A stretch of 37,813 nucleotides of DNA from NCBI GenBank assembly GCA_009695275.1, contig SIBF01000021.1, positions 1-37,813 of the forward strand. The letters are read 5' to 3'. Shown piece after piece: positions 17,737-26,143 of the stretch. The translations under genes and the position numbers were made by a program. The notes under the pieces were generated by a model. The model was not told where the DNA came from. It saw nothing but the letters and a program-made list of their open reading frames with translations, and did not search any database. Source of the DNA: Pedosphaera sp. Its GTDB lineage: Bacteria; Verrucomicrobiota; Verrucomicrobiia; Limisphaerales; F1-12-MAGs170. How positions within the stretch are numbered: position 1 is the stretch's first letter; each line of letters starts with the position of its first letter.

Positions 17737-19223
17737 GCCATCCGCTCCAAAACGAACCGAGTCTTGGACAGCGGCTCTTGCCCTTGCTGAGCGGTGGGTT
17801 TTTTCGCCCGCTCGCTCGGCCCACGGCTGCGGTCTATGTCGATTGTGCCGACCGACTCCTCGAAGCGGCCGATGAAGGCGGGCAGCTCCGGCATGATGAA
17901 GCGCGTGTCCTGATCCGCGAGGTTCTGGCACGGCACCCGGATGTTCAACTGGAGGAAGATGAAGGTGGATTGTTCCGCGATCTTAATCAGCGCGCCGGTC
18001 AGTTCTTCAACAAGCTGCTGGAGTCCCATTGGATTGCCGCACGCCGCGTCAGTCTCGATGAGCATTTCGTCCTTGTCGCTCCAGCTCTTCGACGCCTCGT
18101 GCGCCTGCTGCGCGAACTGGCCGAAGACCGTCCCGCCGAGTTGAAAGATTTTGCGACCACATTGCGCTCGTTGTGCCGCGACCTTCTTGCCGAGGGCGCA
18201 CTCGACCCAAACAAACTGGGACCGGAGGAAATGCGGCAGACTGTGAAAGATCTCCTTGAACGGTCTGGACGCGCGGATGACCAGATGCACGCGGTGGAAA
18301 CCCTCGTGCTTCAGCACGAAACGGCGCAGCGCACCAGCGCTTCCGCGCAAGAAACCCTTCAACGCTTCCTGGTCGAGTTTCACGCAGGCGAACACATGGT
18401 GTGCTACGACGCCCTTCAGGAATCCGGCTTGCTCCCGCGTTTAAACCAAGCGAGGTCGGTCGTTCAAGAGGCGTTGTATAACCCCTTCGTCAAGCAACGG
18501 CTCGCAGAAGGGCTTGCGAAGCATTTCGAAATGGGTGCGACCAGCGCCTACGCTGAAGCCGAACGATGGCTCGTTCGCTTGGACCGGCATCTCGCTTGCA
18601 TTCCTGGAAAACAGCGTCTCATCGACGGGCGTATGGCGGATTTCAGCAAGCTTTCGGCGGCGCGCTATAGCTATCAGACAGAGATGCGCGGACGCCGCCC
18701 CGAACAGGTCAAGGCTTACCTCGATGAAGCAGCGGCCTTGCACGCGGGGAAATCTTTTTCAGCTCTCTCGAATGAGCCGGGCATGACACTCCTGTCACCC
18801 AGCGTCGAGGTGTTCTTTGGTGTCGATTCGCTCTCGCGACCGCGACGGCCGCGCGCCGCGGTGGATTTAACGTTCGAACGGTCGAGTCTCGAAACCGATC
18901 CGGACGCGGCCAAGGAAGAGATCCGCCGCCGCAACCTCAATATCCTTACCCCGCAACGCGCGGCGCGCTTTATCTTACGCCACCTGCCCGCCAAGGGCAA
19001 TCGCATCTCGACGGAGGAGCTTCATTTACAGGTTGAGGATGACTTGCTTGATTTGTTCGCAGCGCTTGCTTTTGACCGAGGCCCCGCCACTGATTCACAA
19101 CGTCCGGTGCGTTGGCGAGCGCATGCGATGAGGGCTGACTTCGGCATGGAGCCGGAACGTATTCAGCGCGATGCCGAGGCTGACCGCCTCGTGGAACGTT
19201 TCACTCTGGAACGTCTCGCCTGA
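17733..19223 (+). CDS. jetA: Wadjet subunit JetA (kleisin-like)
   Basis: A 496-residue, largely helical and charged protein, first gene of a four-gene Wadjet operon. In characterised Wadjet systems JetA is the kleisin-like subunit that bridges the JetC SMC dimer, which extrudes plasmid DNA loops before JetD cuts small circles. Position, size and the LPLLSGGFFRPLARPTAAVYVDC N-terminus fit the JetA family. It does not begin like the DUF3375 JetA of type I systems, so a type II/III-like subtype is inferred. A conserved-looking C-terminal segment (TEELHLQVEDDLLDLFAAL) probably forms a winged-helix end. The start is TTG 17733, overlapping the cupin-like stop; jetB begins 1 nt after this stop. Confidence 0.85.
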   Translation: MSHPLQNEPSLGQRLLPLLSGGFFRPLARPTAAVYVDCADRLLEAADEGGQLRHDEARVLIREVLARHPDVQLEEDEGGLFRDLNQRAGQFFNKLLESHWIAARRVSLDEHFVLVAPALRRLVRLLRELAEDRPAELKDFATTLRSLCRDLLAEGALDPNKLGPEEMRQTVKDLLERSGRADDQMHAVETLVLQHETAQRTSASAQETLQRFLVEFHAGEHMVCYDALQESGLLPRLNQARSVVQEALYNPFVKQRLAEGLAKHFEMGATSAYAEAERWLVRLDRHLACIPGKQRLIDGRMADFSKLSAARYSYQTEMRGRRPEQVKAYLDEAAALHAGKSFSALSNEPGMTLLSPSVEVFFGVDSLSRPRRPRAAVDLTFERSSLETDPDAAKEEIRRRNLNILTPQRAARFILRHLPAKGNRISTEELHLQVEDDLLDLFAALAFDRGPATDSQRPVRWRAHAMRADFGMEPERIQRDAEADRLVERFTLERLA

Positions 19224-19224
19224 T

Positions 19225-19863
19225 ATGTCGTTGCCTTGGCCAAGATTCTGGGAACACATTCGAGTGGAGGATCGCGCCGCTCTCTCTGAAATCTTGTCAG
19301 AGCTGCTTGCGCACGGGGCGTTGATTGGCGACATGGGTCGAGATCGTGAATTGTATTTGCTGGCACGCGAATACCAGCAGGACATCGGCGAGTATCTCGC
19401 GCCGCTGCACCTGGAGTTGGTTCCGGACCCCGATCGCCCCGTGATTCAACTGCGTCCCGTGCCGGGCGATTGCAATCTGATGGCGCGTTTCAACAAAGCC
19501 GAAACGCTCCTCGTGCTGACCCTGTGGCGGATCTATCTCGACGCTCGCATGGAGACCACCGTTGAAACGGTCGTCGTCACTGCCAATGACATTTGGCAAC
19601 GGCTGCGGCTTTACTTCGATTCCATCGCGCTGCCGACTGAGGCCCAGCTGCGCGACATGCTCGGCAAGCTTCGCAATCGTCGGCTCGTTCGTGTGCAATG
19701 GCACGAGGACAATAGTCGTTTTGGCGAGTCGCAGGTGGAGATACTGCCGACGCTGCCTCGTGTCATCCCATTTGAAAACGCAACCGCGTGGGAACAACAG
19801 GCGGTGCTTTATCAACAACTCGGCAGCGCCGAGTCCGCCGATGCCAGGGAGGTCGAGACGTGA
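19225..19863 (+). CDS. jetB: Wadjet subunit JetB (DUF4194-like, KITE)
   Basis: A 212-residue protein with the size and position of JetB, the MukE/KITE-like winged-helix partner that binds JetA and the SMC heads. Visible family-like segments include RFNKAETLLVLTLWRIY and LRDMLGKLRNRRLVRV followed by VEILPTLPRVIP. The start is set at ATG 19225, 1 nt after the jetA stop. A longer reading from ATG 19171 would overlap jetA by 53 nt and adds residues that do not look family-like. The end overlaps the jetC GTG start (GTGA). The identification rests on operon order and overall pattern. Confidence 0.87.
   Translation: MSLPWPRFWEHIRVEDRAALSEILSELLAHGALIGDMGRDRELYLLAREYQQDIGEYLAPLHLELVPDPDRPVIQLRPVPGDCNLMARFNKAETLLVLTLWRIYLDARMETTVETVVVTANDIWQRLRLYFDSIALPTEAQLRDMLGKLRNRRLVRVQWHEDNSRFGESQVEILPTLPRVIPFENATAWEQQAVLYQQLGSAESADAREVET
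19846..19852 (+). promoter_or_regulatory. Strong Shine-Dalgarno deciding the jetC GTG start
   Basis: AGGGAGG at 19846-19852 is one of the best Shine-Dalgarno sequences in the window. It lies 7 nt before a GTG at 19860 that overlaps the jetB stop. This fixes the jetC start and rules out a longer reading from 19788. Confidence 0.7.
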
Positions 19864-22800
19864 GCCAGCGTATTTCGCTCACGCGGATCATCGCGCTTCA
19901 CTGGTATGGTTTCCGCCAGATTTTTGATGTCGATGACAATGTTCTCATCTCTGGGGCGTTTGGCACGGGCAAGTCGGCCCTGCTCGATCTGGTGCAATAT
20001 GTTTTGCTGGGCGGAGACCGGCAGTTCAACCGCGCTGCTGCCGGCAACACTCGCGGGCGCGATCTGCCTGGCTACTGCCTTGGCGACACGAATCAGACTC
20101 GCAACGGGCAGCGCCATTTTTTGCGACAGAGCGGCGTCACGGTCGCGGCGCTCGAGTTCACGCGCCCTTCCGACCGCGCCCACAAGGATGCAGTGCGCGA
20201 GACGTGGGGCATCCGACTTGAGTTTTCCAGCCCGGATGCGGCACCAAAGCAAACTTACTTCAGCATTCCTCAACGCCTCGAATACGCGGACCTTGCGCCG
20301 GCGGGCAAGATGCTTTCCGACGACGCGTTCCGCGCCTGGCTGCGTCGAGAGTTTGGAAACGAAAGTTTATTCGCCCGGCAAAAGGATTATCTCGAGGAGA
20401 TGGCCGCGCCGCGTCACCTCAACTTCGACGCGACGGCATTTCAGCGAACCTTTCCAAAAGCCATCGCGTTCGCGCCGGAAGAAGATGTCGAGAAGTTCAT
20501 CCGCGAATTTATTCTTGAAGAAAGCCCGCTGGATGTTCGTGACGTGCGGGCTGCGCTGCGCGCCTACGACGACACGCGGAAGCGGTTGGAAAAGCAAGAG
20601 GATGAGACGGCGTTTCTTCGTCGCATTGCGGCGCAGGATGCGACTTATGATTCGTCGCGACGCGAAGAAGCGGTGCTCCAACACGTGGGCCACGCATTGA
20701 AGTTGGCGCAGGCCGAGGAGCGCCGCGAGCGCCACGCAACCGAGTTGCGGCGGCTGGAAGCGGACCATGCAGAAGATTTAAACCAGCTCGAGAGTTCCAA
20801 GTCCGAGGAAGCCAGCCTTAAGAGCCTCCTCGACCAGATTCGGTTTGAGATCGGGAAAGACGCTGACTCCGTAAAGATCGCTGAACATGAGAGCGTAAAA
20901 GCTGAATTGGAGGACAGAGTGAGCGTCCTTCACGCCGCCCGCAAGAATGCGCGAGAACGCTATGATGACCGGCACGGCACCTGGCTCCGTTGGCTCAGGC
21001 ATGGGGCCGTCCTGCCTCTCGAAGGATTGAAGGAAGCACTGGTGGTGGACGACGAGGCGCTCGCGCGGCTTCGCTCTGGCACCGATCCGGAACGGCTTGA
21101 TGCCATGCAGAAGCTGGCTGGGAGCTTCAATGAACTTTGGAATGCCATTCGCGATCTGACGCGGCCGATCGAGGATGAAATTAAAGAATCCTCCAGCCGT
21201 CTTCAGCAACTTGCCACGGATTTGGAGAACCTTGCCAAAGGGCAGGCTCCTGGGTCCTTTCCACTGTTCCACGCCGTCCGCCAGAAGCTCGGCACACGCG
21301 TCGAGCAACTCGGTCGGCTCATCGAGGTGAAGCCGGAAGCGGAACGGTGGTGGCCCGCTCTCGAGCTCTGCCTCGGCCGGGACCGATGGGTGCTCGTTGT
21401 TAACGACGAACGCGATTACCGCGAGGCGCTTGAAGTGTTGAAGAAGACGCCTCCGGGCCGCGAACCGGAGTCGTTGTTGAACCCCTCCGAGGCCCGCGAG
21501 CTGCACCGCCCCACGCCCGAACATTCGCTCTTTGCCAAAGTCGAGGTCACGCATCCTATCGGTCGGCTCTACGTGGAGCACTTGCTGGGAGGCGTGATGT
21601 GCGTCGAGTCGCTCGATGAATTGGAGCGGTGTGACGCGCACAGCGCCCTGACGCCCGAGGGCATTTTAAAACAGGTGCCGCTGCGCCGCCGACTCAAGCC
21701 GGCGGCGCCTGTGGAGCTTACGTTGGGCCGCGAGGGTTTGGAGCGGATGCGCGCGGCGAAACAAAAGGAACAGAACGACACACGAGTACTGCATGATGCG
21801 CTCAAGCAGCGGCTCGGCGACATCCAGACTTGGCTCGACACAGGCCGCAAAGGAGGGCTTGCCGACGTCACGTTGCCTGACGACGCGGGAGAGTTGCCGC
21901 AGCTGCCCAAGCTTGAAAGAAGTCTCGGACGGATTCGCGAGACGATCAACTTGCTCATGACGCCCGAGCGTGAAGCGCGGCAAAAGCGGCTCGGCGAGTT
22001 CGAGAAACAGCAGAAGGAAGCGCTGTCCCGGATTGCGGTGCTCAATGAACGGAAGAATAGATTCGAGCTGATCACACGTCCAGAGCGCGAGGGTTTAGCC
22101 AGAGCCGAAGAAGAAACCGGGTCTGCCCGGCTTCAGATGGAGATGAGCCGCCTCGAACTCAGCGAACGATTCACCGGCGTTCTCAATGACGAACTGGCAT
22201 GCGCGCGAGATGCGCTCCGGGCCGAATTTCCGAAATGGATGGATTGTTTTGAAGCTGTCCAACGCCGCATCAAGGTTGCCGGAGAACGAGCAGTGGAAGC
22301 TCGTGGTCAAAGAAAAAGCGAACGCGAGAAGCTCGCCACCGCACGAGATGAACAGGGCAATTTACGTCATCCTGAGTACCAGCACGATTTTCCTGCGGAC
22401 GACGAAAGCAACGAAGCGTGGGCGAATCGTTTGCGGGTGCTTGAAACCATCGAGCTGGAGAAATCCCGCCAACTGGCCGCCGATCGCCAACGCGATTGGG
22501 AACGGCGCTTGGAGGAAAACGTTCTCAACGAACTGAACCGGCGGATTTCCGAGGCGCAGAATACGATTCGCCTTCTCGACCGCTACTTAAGTCAGCCCAT
22601 CGGGAGCTATCGCTACCGTATCAGTCAACGCCGCGACACGGCGGGCTACGGCTCTATCTGGCGTTTGCTCGACACCGGTTTGGAACCAACGGATCCGCTG
22701 GCAGCCGCGATTCAGGAATCGGAAGCGCACCGCGCCAAGGAGGAGTTGATGAAGGCGGTGGATGCGACAGAAAAGGGCGATGACCGCGCGCGCCGGCTTC

Positions 22801-23258
22801 TCGATTACCGGAATTATCATCACTACGACTTGGTGATGGTTCCTGCCGACAGGCCCGACGCGCCGCCCATTTCACTCGGACTCAAAGGGCGTAATCTTTC
22901 CGGTGGCGAGAACCAAGCGCCGTTTTTCATTTCGATGCTGGCCGCATTCCGCCGCGTTTACGACCGCGGCGACCGCAGTTCCACTCGCTCTCAGCAACTC
23001 GGCCTTGTGGTCATGGATGAGGCTTTTTCCAAACTTTCCGGCGACGGCATTGAGGACTGCCTGGCGCTGGCGCGAAGTTTCCAACTGCAGCTTGTGATGG
23101 CGTTCCCGCCAGAGCGGCTTGGCGTCATGGTGCCGCACGCGCAGACTGTCGTGATGTGCCAAAAAGAGGTCGAGCGCGACGCGGAAGGCTACGTGACTCA
23201 TATCGAAAATATCCCCCTTCTCACCACGATGGCGGAAGCGATGGAAGCGCTCTCTTGA
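19860..23258 (+). CDS. jetC: Wadjet subunit JetC (MukB/SMC-like ATPase)
   Basis: A 1132-residue SMC/MukB-like ATPase, the motor that reels plasmid DNA in Wadjet. Walker A is G32-A-F-G35-T-G37-K38-S39. The ABC signature is L1013-S-G-G-E1017, and Walker B is VVMD1053-E1054. Between the heads, residues ~250-370 and ~620-950 are rich in Glu, Lys, Arg and Leu, as expected of antiparallel coiled-coil arms. A central region (~470-600, around RWWPALELCLGRDRWVL) looks globular and probably forms the hinge. All catalytic motifs are intact, so it is likely active. GTG 19860 has a strong ribosome site and overlaps the jetB stop; jetD follows after 3 nt. Confidence 0.95.
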   Translation: MSQRISLTRIIALHWYGFRQIFDVDDNVLISGAFGTGKSALLDLVQYVLLGGDRQFNRAAAGNTRGRDLPGYCLGDTNQTRNGQRHFLRQSGVTVAALEFTRPSDRAHKDAVRETWGIRLEFSSPDAAPKQTYFSIPQRLEYADLAPAGKMLSDDAFRAWLRREFGNESLFARQKDYLEEMAAPRHLNFDATAFQRTFPKAIAFAPEEDVEKFIREFILEESPLDVRDVRAALRAYDDTRKRLEKQEDETAFLRRIAAQDATYDSSRREEAVLQHVGHALKLAQAEERRERHATELRRLEADHAEDLNQLESSKSEEASLKSLLDQIRFEIGKDADSVKIAEHESVKAELEDRVSVLHAARKNARERYDDRHGTWLRWLRHGAVLPLEGLKEALVVDDEALARLRSGTDPERLDAMQKLAGSFNELWNAIRDLTRPIEDEIKESSSRLQQLATDLENLAKGQAPGSFPLFHAVRQKLGTRVEQLGRLIEVKPEAERWWPALELCLGRDRWVLVVNDERDYREALEVLKKTPPGREPESLLNPSEARELHRPTPEHSLFAKVEVTHPIGRLYVEHLLGGVMCVESLDELERCDAHSALTPEGILKQVPLRRRLKPAAPVELTLGREGLERMRAAKQKEQNDTRVLHDALKQRLGDIQTWLDTGRKGGLADVTLPDDAGELPQLPKLERSLGRIRETINLLMTPEREARQKRLGEFEKQQKEALSRIAVLNERKNRFELITRPEREGLARAEEETGSARLQMEMSRLELSERFTGVLNDELACARDALRAEFPKWMDCFEAVQRRIKVAGERAVEARGQRKSEREKLATARDEQGNLRHPEYQHDFPADDESNEAWANRLRVLETIELEKSRQLAADRQRDWERRLEENVLNELNRRISEAQNTIRLLDRYLSQPIGSYRYRISQRRDTAGYGSIWRLLDTGLEPTDPLAAAIQESEAHRAKEELMKAVDATEKGDDRARRLLDYRNYHHYDLVMVPADRPDAPPISLGLKGRNLSGGENQAPFFISMLAAFRRVYDRGDRSSTRSQQLGLVVMDEAFSKLSGDGIEDCLALARSFQLQLVMAFPPERLGVMVPHAQTVVMCQKEVERDAEGYVTHIENIPLLTTMAEAMEALS

Positions 23259-23261
23259 GCC

Positions 23262-24398
23262 ATGGACCTGACGCGCCTGCCGATCGCTCGCGAACTCTTC
23301 GCACAGTGGCGCAAGGCCCGCGGAGAACGCATCGAGACAGCCACACGACCATTCTCCCGCCTTTGGCGGCAATTGCTCGCAGGTGCCGTCATCGTCTCGG
23401 CGGTTGATGAGGACGACGCCAAGCGCGATGCGCGTGCGTTGGCAGACGCTGGCTTGGTCGAACTTCGGCTCGTCCGTTATCGCCCGGACATCATTGAGCG
23501 CATTCTCATTCCTCTCGCAACTGAACCGCGCTGGCGCGACGCATTTGGTCTCGTGCCTCCTTCTGACGAAGAGGCCGAGCGCATTCGCGAGTTCCCTTGG
23601 TGCGCGCAACTCGGTTTCGTGCCCGGCGCGCGGTTAAGTCTTTCGTTCGATGAGCTCAAGCAGATCAACGCGTATTTTATTCAGAAAGCCCGTGATGTGT
23701 CGGTCCCGATCAAGGAACGATCTTTGGAAATTTTTGGCGACGAAAAGCGCCTCGACATCCTCTTCGCGAGTTCCGCGCTCTTTGGTGAAGGACGCCTCAC
23801 GCTTGAGCAGTTCCGCTGTTACGTTGTTGCAGAGCCTCTCGCCTGGATACGTGGAGCCGCGCCAGCAGGCCCTGTCATCGTGCTGGAAAACCTTGCGACA
23901 TGGAGCAGTTACAGCGCGTGGGATTCGGAACAGCGACTCTTCAGCGCAATCGTGTATGGCGGCGGCATAAGATTAATCAACAGCGTTCTGATGCTTCCGG
24001 ATATGTTTCGCGAGGTAGGCGGCACTCGGCGCGTGCTGTATTTCGGCGACTTGGATTCAATGGGTTTACGCATCCCGAGGGTGGCTTCTGCGCGAGCCCA
24101 AGCAGCGAATTTACCGGCGATCGAACCCGATTTCTGGAGCTACACAAAGCTGTTGCACGTCGCGAAGGCCTGCCCAAAACCGTTTAATGCCGATTGTGTC
24201 GATTTCACAGACGAAGACTTCGCCTGGCTCGGGCCACTCGCCGACCAAGCGCGCGCGGTGGTTTCGTCCGGCAAACGCCTTCCGCAGGAATTGCTCGGGT
24301 GGGAGGTGCTTCGATCTCAAAAGCGAACCGACCCTGATCCAAACATTCAGAGACGCGATGGCGACAAGATCGAAGTCAGAGGACGGGAGCTACCCTGA
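23262..24398 (+). CDS. jetD: Wadjet subunit JetD (TOPRIM nuclease)
   Basis: A 378-residue protein matching JetD, the topoisomerase VI A-like nuclease that cleaves plasmid DNA in Wadjet (DUF3322/DUF2220 type). The N-terminal ~170 residues form the DNA- and complex-binding part. The TOPRIM core shows the catalytic glutamate Glu209 in IVLENLATW and the metal-binding pair Asp263-L-Asp265 in YFGDLDSMGLRI. The C-terminal segment RLPQELLGWEVL is family-like. All key acidic residues are present. The gene starts 3 nt after jetC and ends the operon; its last ~25 residues form a polar tail. The toxin-antitoxin promoter follows within 50 nt. Confidence 0.93.
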   Translation: MDLTRLPIARELFAQWRKARGERIETATRPFSRLWRQLLAGAVIVSAVDEDDAKRDARALADAGLVELRLVRYRPDIIERILIPLATEPRWRDAFGLVPPSDEEAERIREFPWCAQLGFVPGARLSLSFDELKQINAYFIQKARDVSVPIKERSLEIFGDEKRLDILFASSALFGEGRLTLEQFRCYVVAEPLAWIRGAAPAGPVIVLENLATWSSYSAWDSEQRLFSAIVYGGGIRLINSVLMLPDMFREVGGTRRVLYFGDLDSMGLRIPRVASARAQAANLPAIEPDFWSYTKLLHVAKACPKPFNADCVDFTDEDFAWLGPLADQARAVVSSGKRLPQELLGWEVLRSQKRTDPDPNIQRRDGDKIEVRGRELP

Positions 24399-24446
24399 TC
24401 CCTTGGAGAAAGCCACGGTCTGCCGCGATTGCAAATCATTATGTTT

Positions 24447-24475
24447 TTGACATCGTGGCTACATGAGGCTACAGT
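24447..24475 (+). promoter_or_regulatory. Promoter and possible operator of the toxin-antitoxin pair
   Basis: TTGACA (24447-24452), a 17-nt spacer and TACAGT (24470-24475) form the best sigma70-type promoter in the window. The direct repeat GGCTACA occurs at 24457-24463 and 24467-24473, one helical turn apart, between and over the -35 and -10 boxes. This fits a site for antitoxin autorepression. The start site would fall at or next to ATG 24482, giving a very short leader or none. Confidence 0.65.
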
Positions 24476-24481
24476 GCTTTT

Positions 24482-24805
24482 ATGAAGATGAAGAATAAGA
24501 TTTATCCGTCCGTGGCGGTTGGATCGGATCAGTTGTCGGAAGCGCCGGTGACGAGCTATGGGCAAGCCATTCAAGTCAACGTCCGCGCGGCGAAAGATAG
24601 GTTGTCGAACCTTTTAGAATTGGCCGCGCAAGGGCACGAGGTGGTCATCACGAGCGATGGTGAGCCAAAGGCGAAATTGGTTTCTTATCGTGCGAAAGGG
24701 AAAAAGTTCAAAGTCGATTGGGCGCTGTTGCGATCCGCTACCGTGAAACCGCGTGCCCGGCTGGCGGAGGAGATCATTCGTGAGGAACGAGACACCCGGC
24801 CTTGA
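24482..24805 (+). CDS. Antitoxin, Phd/YefM (prevent-host-death) family
   Basis: A 107-residue antitoxin. Residues ~31-65 (QVNVRAAKDRLSNLLELAAQG then EVVITSDGEPKAKLV) are the Phd/YefM DNA-binding fold, which normally binds its own promoter. The C-terminal, charged ~40 residues (ARLAEEIIREERD) would wrap the toxin. The N-terminal 28 residues are an extra polar stretch. Starts at ATG 24482 or ATG 24488 are both possible; the promoter position favours an almost leaderless mRNA. The PIN toxin gene follows after 3 nt, so the pair forms one operon. Confidence 0.9.
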   Translation: MKMKNKIYPSVAVGSDQLSEAPVTSYGQAIQVNVRAAKDRLSNLLELAAQGHEVVITSDGEPKAKLVSYRAKGKKFKVDWALLRSATVKPRARLAEEIIREERDTRP

Positions 24806-24808
24806 GTC

Positions 24809-25237
24809 ATGTATCTTGATACCGCAATTCTCGTAAAGCTGTTCGTGCCGGAAGCGGACAGCGATTTTTTTGCTCAGATGGTCGATGGGCAGAACGTTTC
24901 CTCGTCCGCTCTGGCGCACACGGAATTCTTTTCGGCCTTGTTAGGCAAGGAGCGATCTGGCGACATCGACCCCAAGCAAAGGCTGCAAGCCTGGGCGTCC
25001 TTCGAACGGAGCGTGGAGGAGGAAACGATCCAACTGGAGCCATTCACTCCGGCTATCTTCAAAAGGGCGAATCGGATTTTGGCGCACTGCCATCCGAAGG
25101 TGGCGTTGCGCTCATTGGACGCGCTCCACCTCGCGACCTGCGACCACTTGCAGGACTGGCCGCTTTGCACGACGGACTCACGAATGCGGCAAGCGGCAGC
25201 TTGGTTGCGGTTTCCTCTGGGCGAAGTGGCCAGCTAA
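24809..25237 (+). CDS. PIN-domain toxin (VapC-like ribonuclease)
   Basis: A 142-residue PIN-domain protein. Four acidic residues expected at the metal centre are seen: Asp4 in MYLDTAILVK, Glu39 in AHTEFFSAL, Asp104 in SLDALHLAT and Asp123 in TTDSRMRQAA. VapC-type toxins cut tRNA or rRNA to stop translation; the actual target here is unknown. The catalytic set is complete, so it is probably active and held in check by the upstream Phd-type antitoxin. Pairing of a Phd-fold antitoxin with a PIN toxin is common. It ends 6 nt from the convergent SDR gene, with no obvious terminator hairpin. Confidence 0.92.
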   Translation: MYLDTAILVKLFVPEADSDFFAQMVDGQNVSSSALAHTEFFSALLGKERSGDIDPKQRLQAWASFERSVEEETIQLEPFTPAIFKRANRILAHCHPKVALRSLDALHLATCDHLQDWPLCTTDSRMRQAAAWLRFPLGEVAS

Positions 25238-25243
25238 ATTCCA

Positions 25244-26026
25244 TCATGCGGTTTTCCGCCGATGGAGCTTGTGGATCGCGGCTTGATCGGTGCACTTGAT
25301 GAGCAATTCATCGATACAGACGTGCGGAGGACGGCTGGCCACCCAAACCAAGGTTTCGGCGATATCTTCGGCAGTCAACGGTTCCACGCCTTCATAGACC
25401 TTCTTGGCCCGTGTGTCGTCTCCCTTGAAGCGGACGACGGAAAACTCCGTTGCTGCCATGCCTGGATCAATGGTGCCCACGCGCACGCCAGTTCCGGAAA
25501 GCTCCAAGCGCAACGCGCGTGTGATTTGAAGTTCGCCAGCTTTGGCGGCGCAATAAGCTGCGCCCCCTTCGTAAGCGACATGTCCGGCAATGGAGCCGAT
25601 GTTCAAAATGTAGCTTCCGGGATTGTTGATCATGAGCGGCAACGCGGCGCGGGTCATTCGCAAGACGCCGAGGACATTGCTCTGCATCATGGTTTCCCAA
25701 TCTTCATCCTTGCCCTGTGCCACGGTGTCCAAACCGAGCGCGCCGCCGGCATTATTAATCAACACATCGATCTTATCGGTATGCGTGCGGACCCAAGTCG
25801 CGAATTCATCGACGCTGGAGGTTTTGGTAACGTCGAGAGCGTGGACATGTGCCGCTGGAGCTCCTGCTTCACGGGCTTGAGCCGCGACTTCCTCGAGCCG
25901 ATCCACGCGGCGGGCGCCGATCAGAAGGCGGCATTTTTCGGCGCCAAAGGCCTGGGCTGCCGCAGCACCAAAACCACTCGAAGCCCCAGTAATAAGAATC
26001 CATTTATTTGCAAGTCGATTGAGCAT
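25244..26026 (-). CDS. Short-chain dehydrogenase/reductase, YdfG-like
   Basis: A 260-residue classical SDR that oxidises or reduces a hydroxyl or carbonyl with NAD(P). The Rossmann glycine motif T13-G-A-S-S-G-F-G20 and N91-N-A-G94 are present. The catalytic set is Ser145, Tyr158-x3-Lys162. The arginines after beta-2 (GARRVDRLEEV) suggest NADP preference. The overall pattern (DVLINNAGGALGLD, GVRVGTIDPGM, AEDIAETLVWVASRP) is close to YdfG-type 3-hydroxy acid dehydrogenases; the true substrate is uncertain. The gene stands alone, convergent with the toxin gene. A weak promoter-like pair lies just upstream. Confidence 0.93.
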   Translation of the reverse strand: MLNRLANKWILITGASSGFGAAAAQAFGAEKCRLLIGARRVDRLEEVAAQAREAGAPAAHVHALDVTKTSSVDEFATWVRTHTDKIDVLINNAGGALGLDTVAQGKDEDWETMMQSNVLGVLRMTRAALPLMINNPGSYILNIGSIAGHVAYEGGAAYCAAKAGELQITRALRLELSGTGVRVGTIDPGMAATEFSVVRFKGDDTRAKKVYEGVEPLTAEDIAETLVWVASRPPHVCIDELLIKCTDQAAIHKLHRRKTA

Positions 26027-26032
26027 GGCGAT

Positions 26033-26061
26033 GGTTTACGAAAAAATACTGAAAATGGCAA
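26033..26061 (-). promoter_or_regulatory. Weak promoter candidate for the SDR gene
   Basis: On the minus strand TTGCCA (26061-26056), a 17-nt T-rich spacer and TAAACC (26038-26033) resemble -35 and -10 boxes. The match of the -10 is poor and the start site would fall almost at the ATG, so this may be chance. Confidence 0.25.
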
Positions 26062-26143
26062 AAGAAGAAATCATCTCTAAACCGGCCTTGGAAGAGCCTA
26101 AGCCGATTGAGCTTTCTGGAAGGGGTAAATTGATTCCTAAAGT

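Noticed and set aside
16402-17931. 509-codon minus-strand ORF over the cupin-like gene
   Set aside because: It has no recognisable motif, overlaps into jetA, and is antisense to a gene with a clear HHMHQ metal site.
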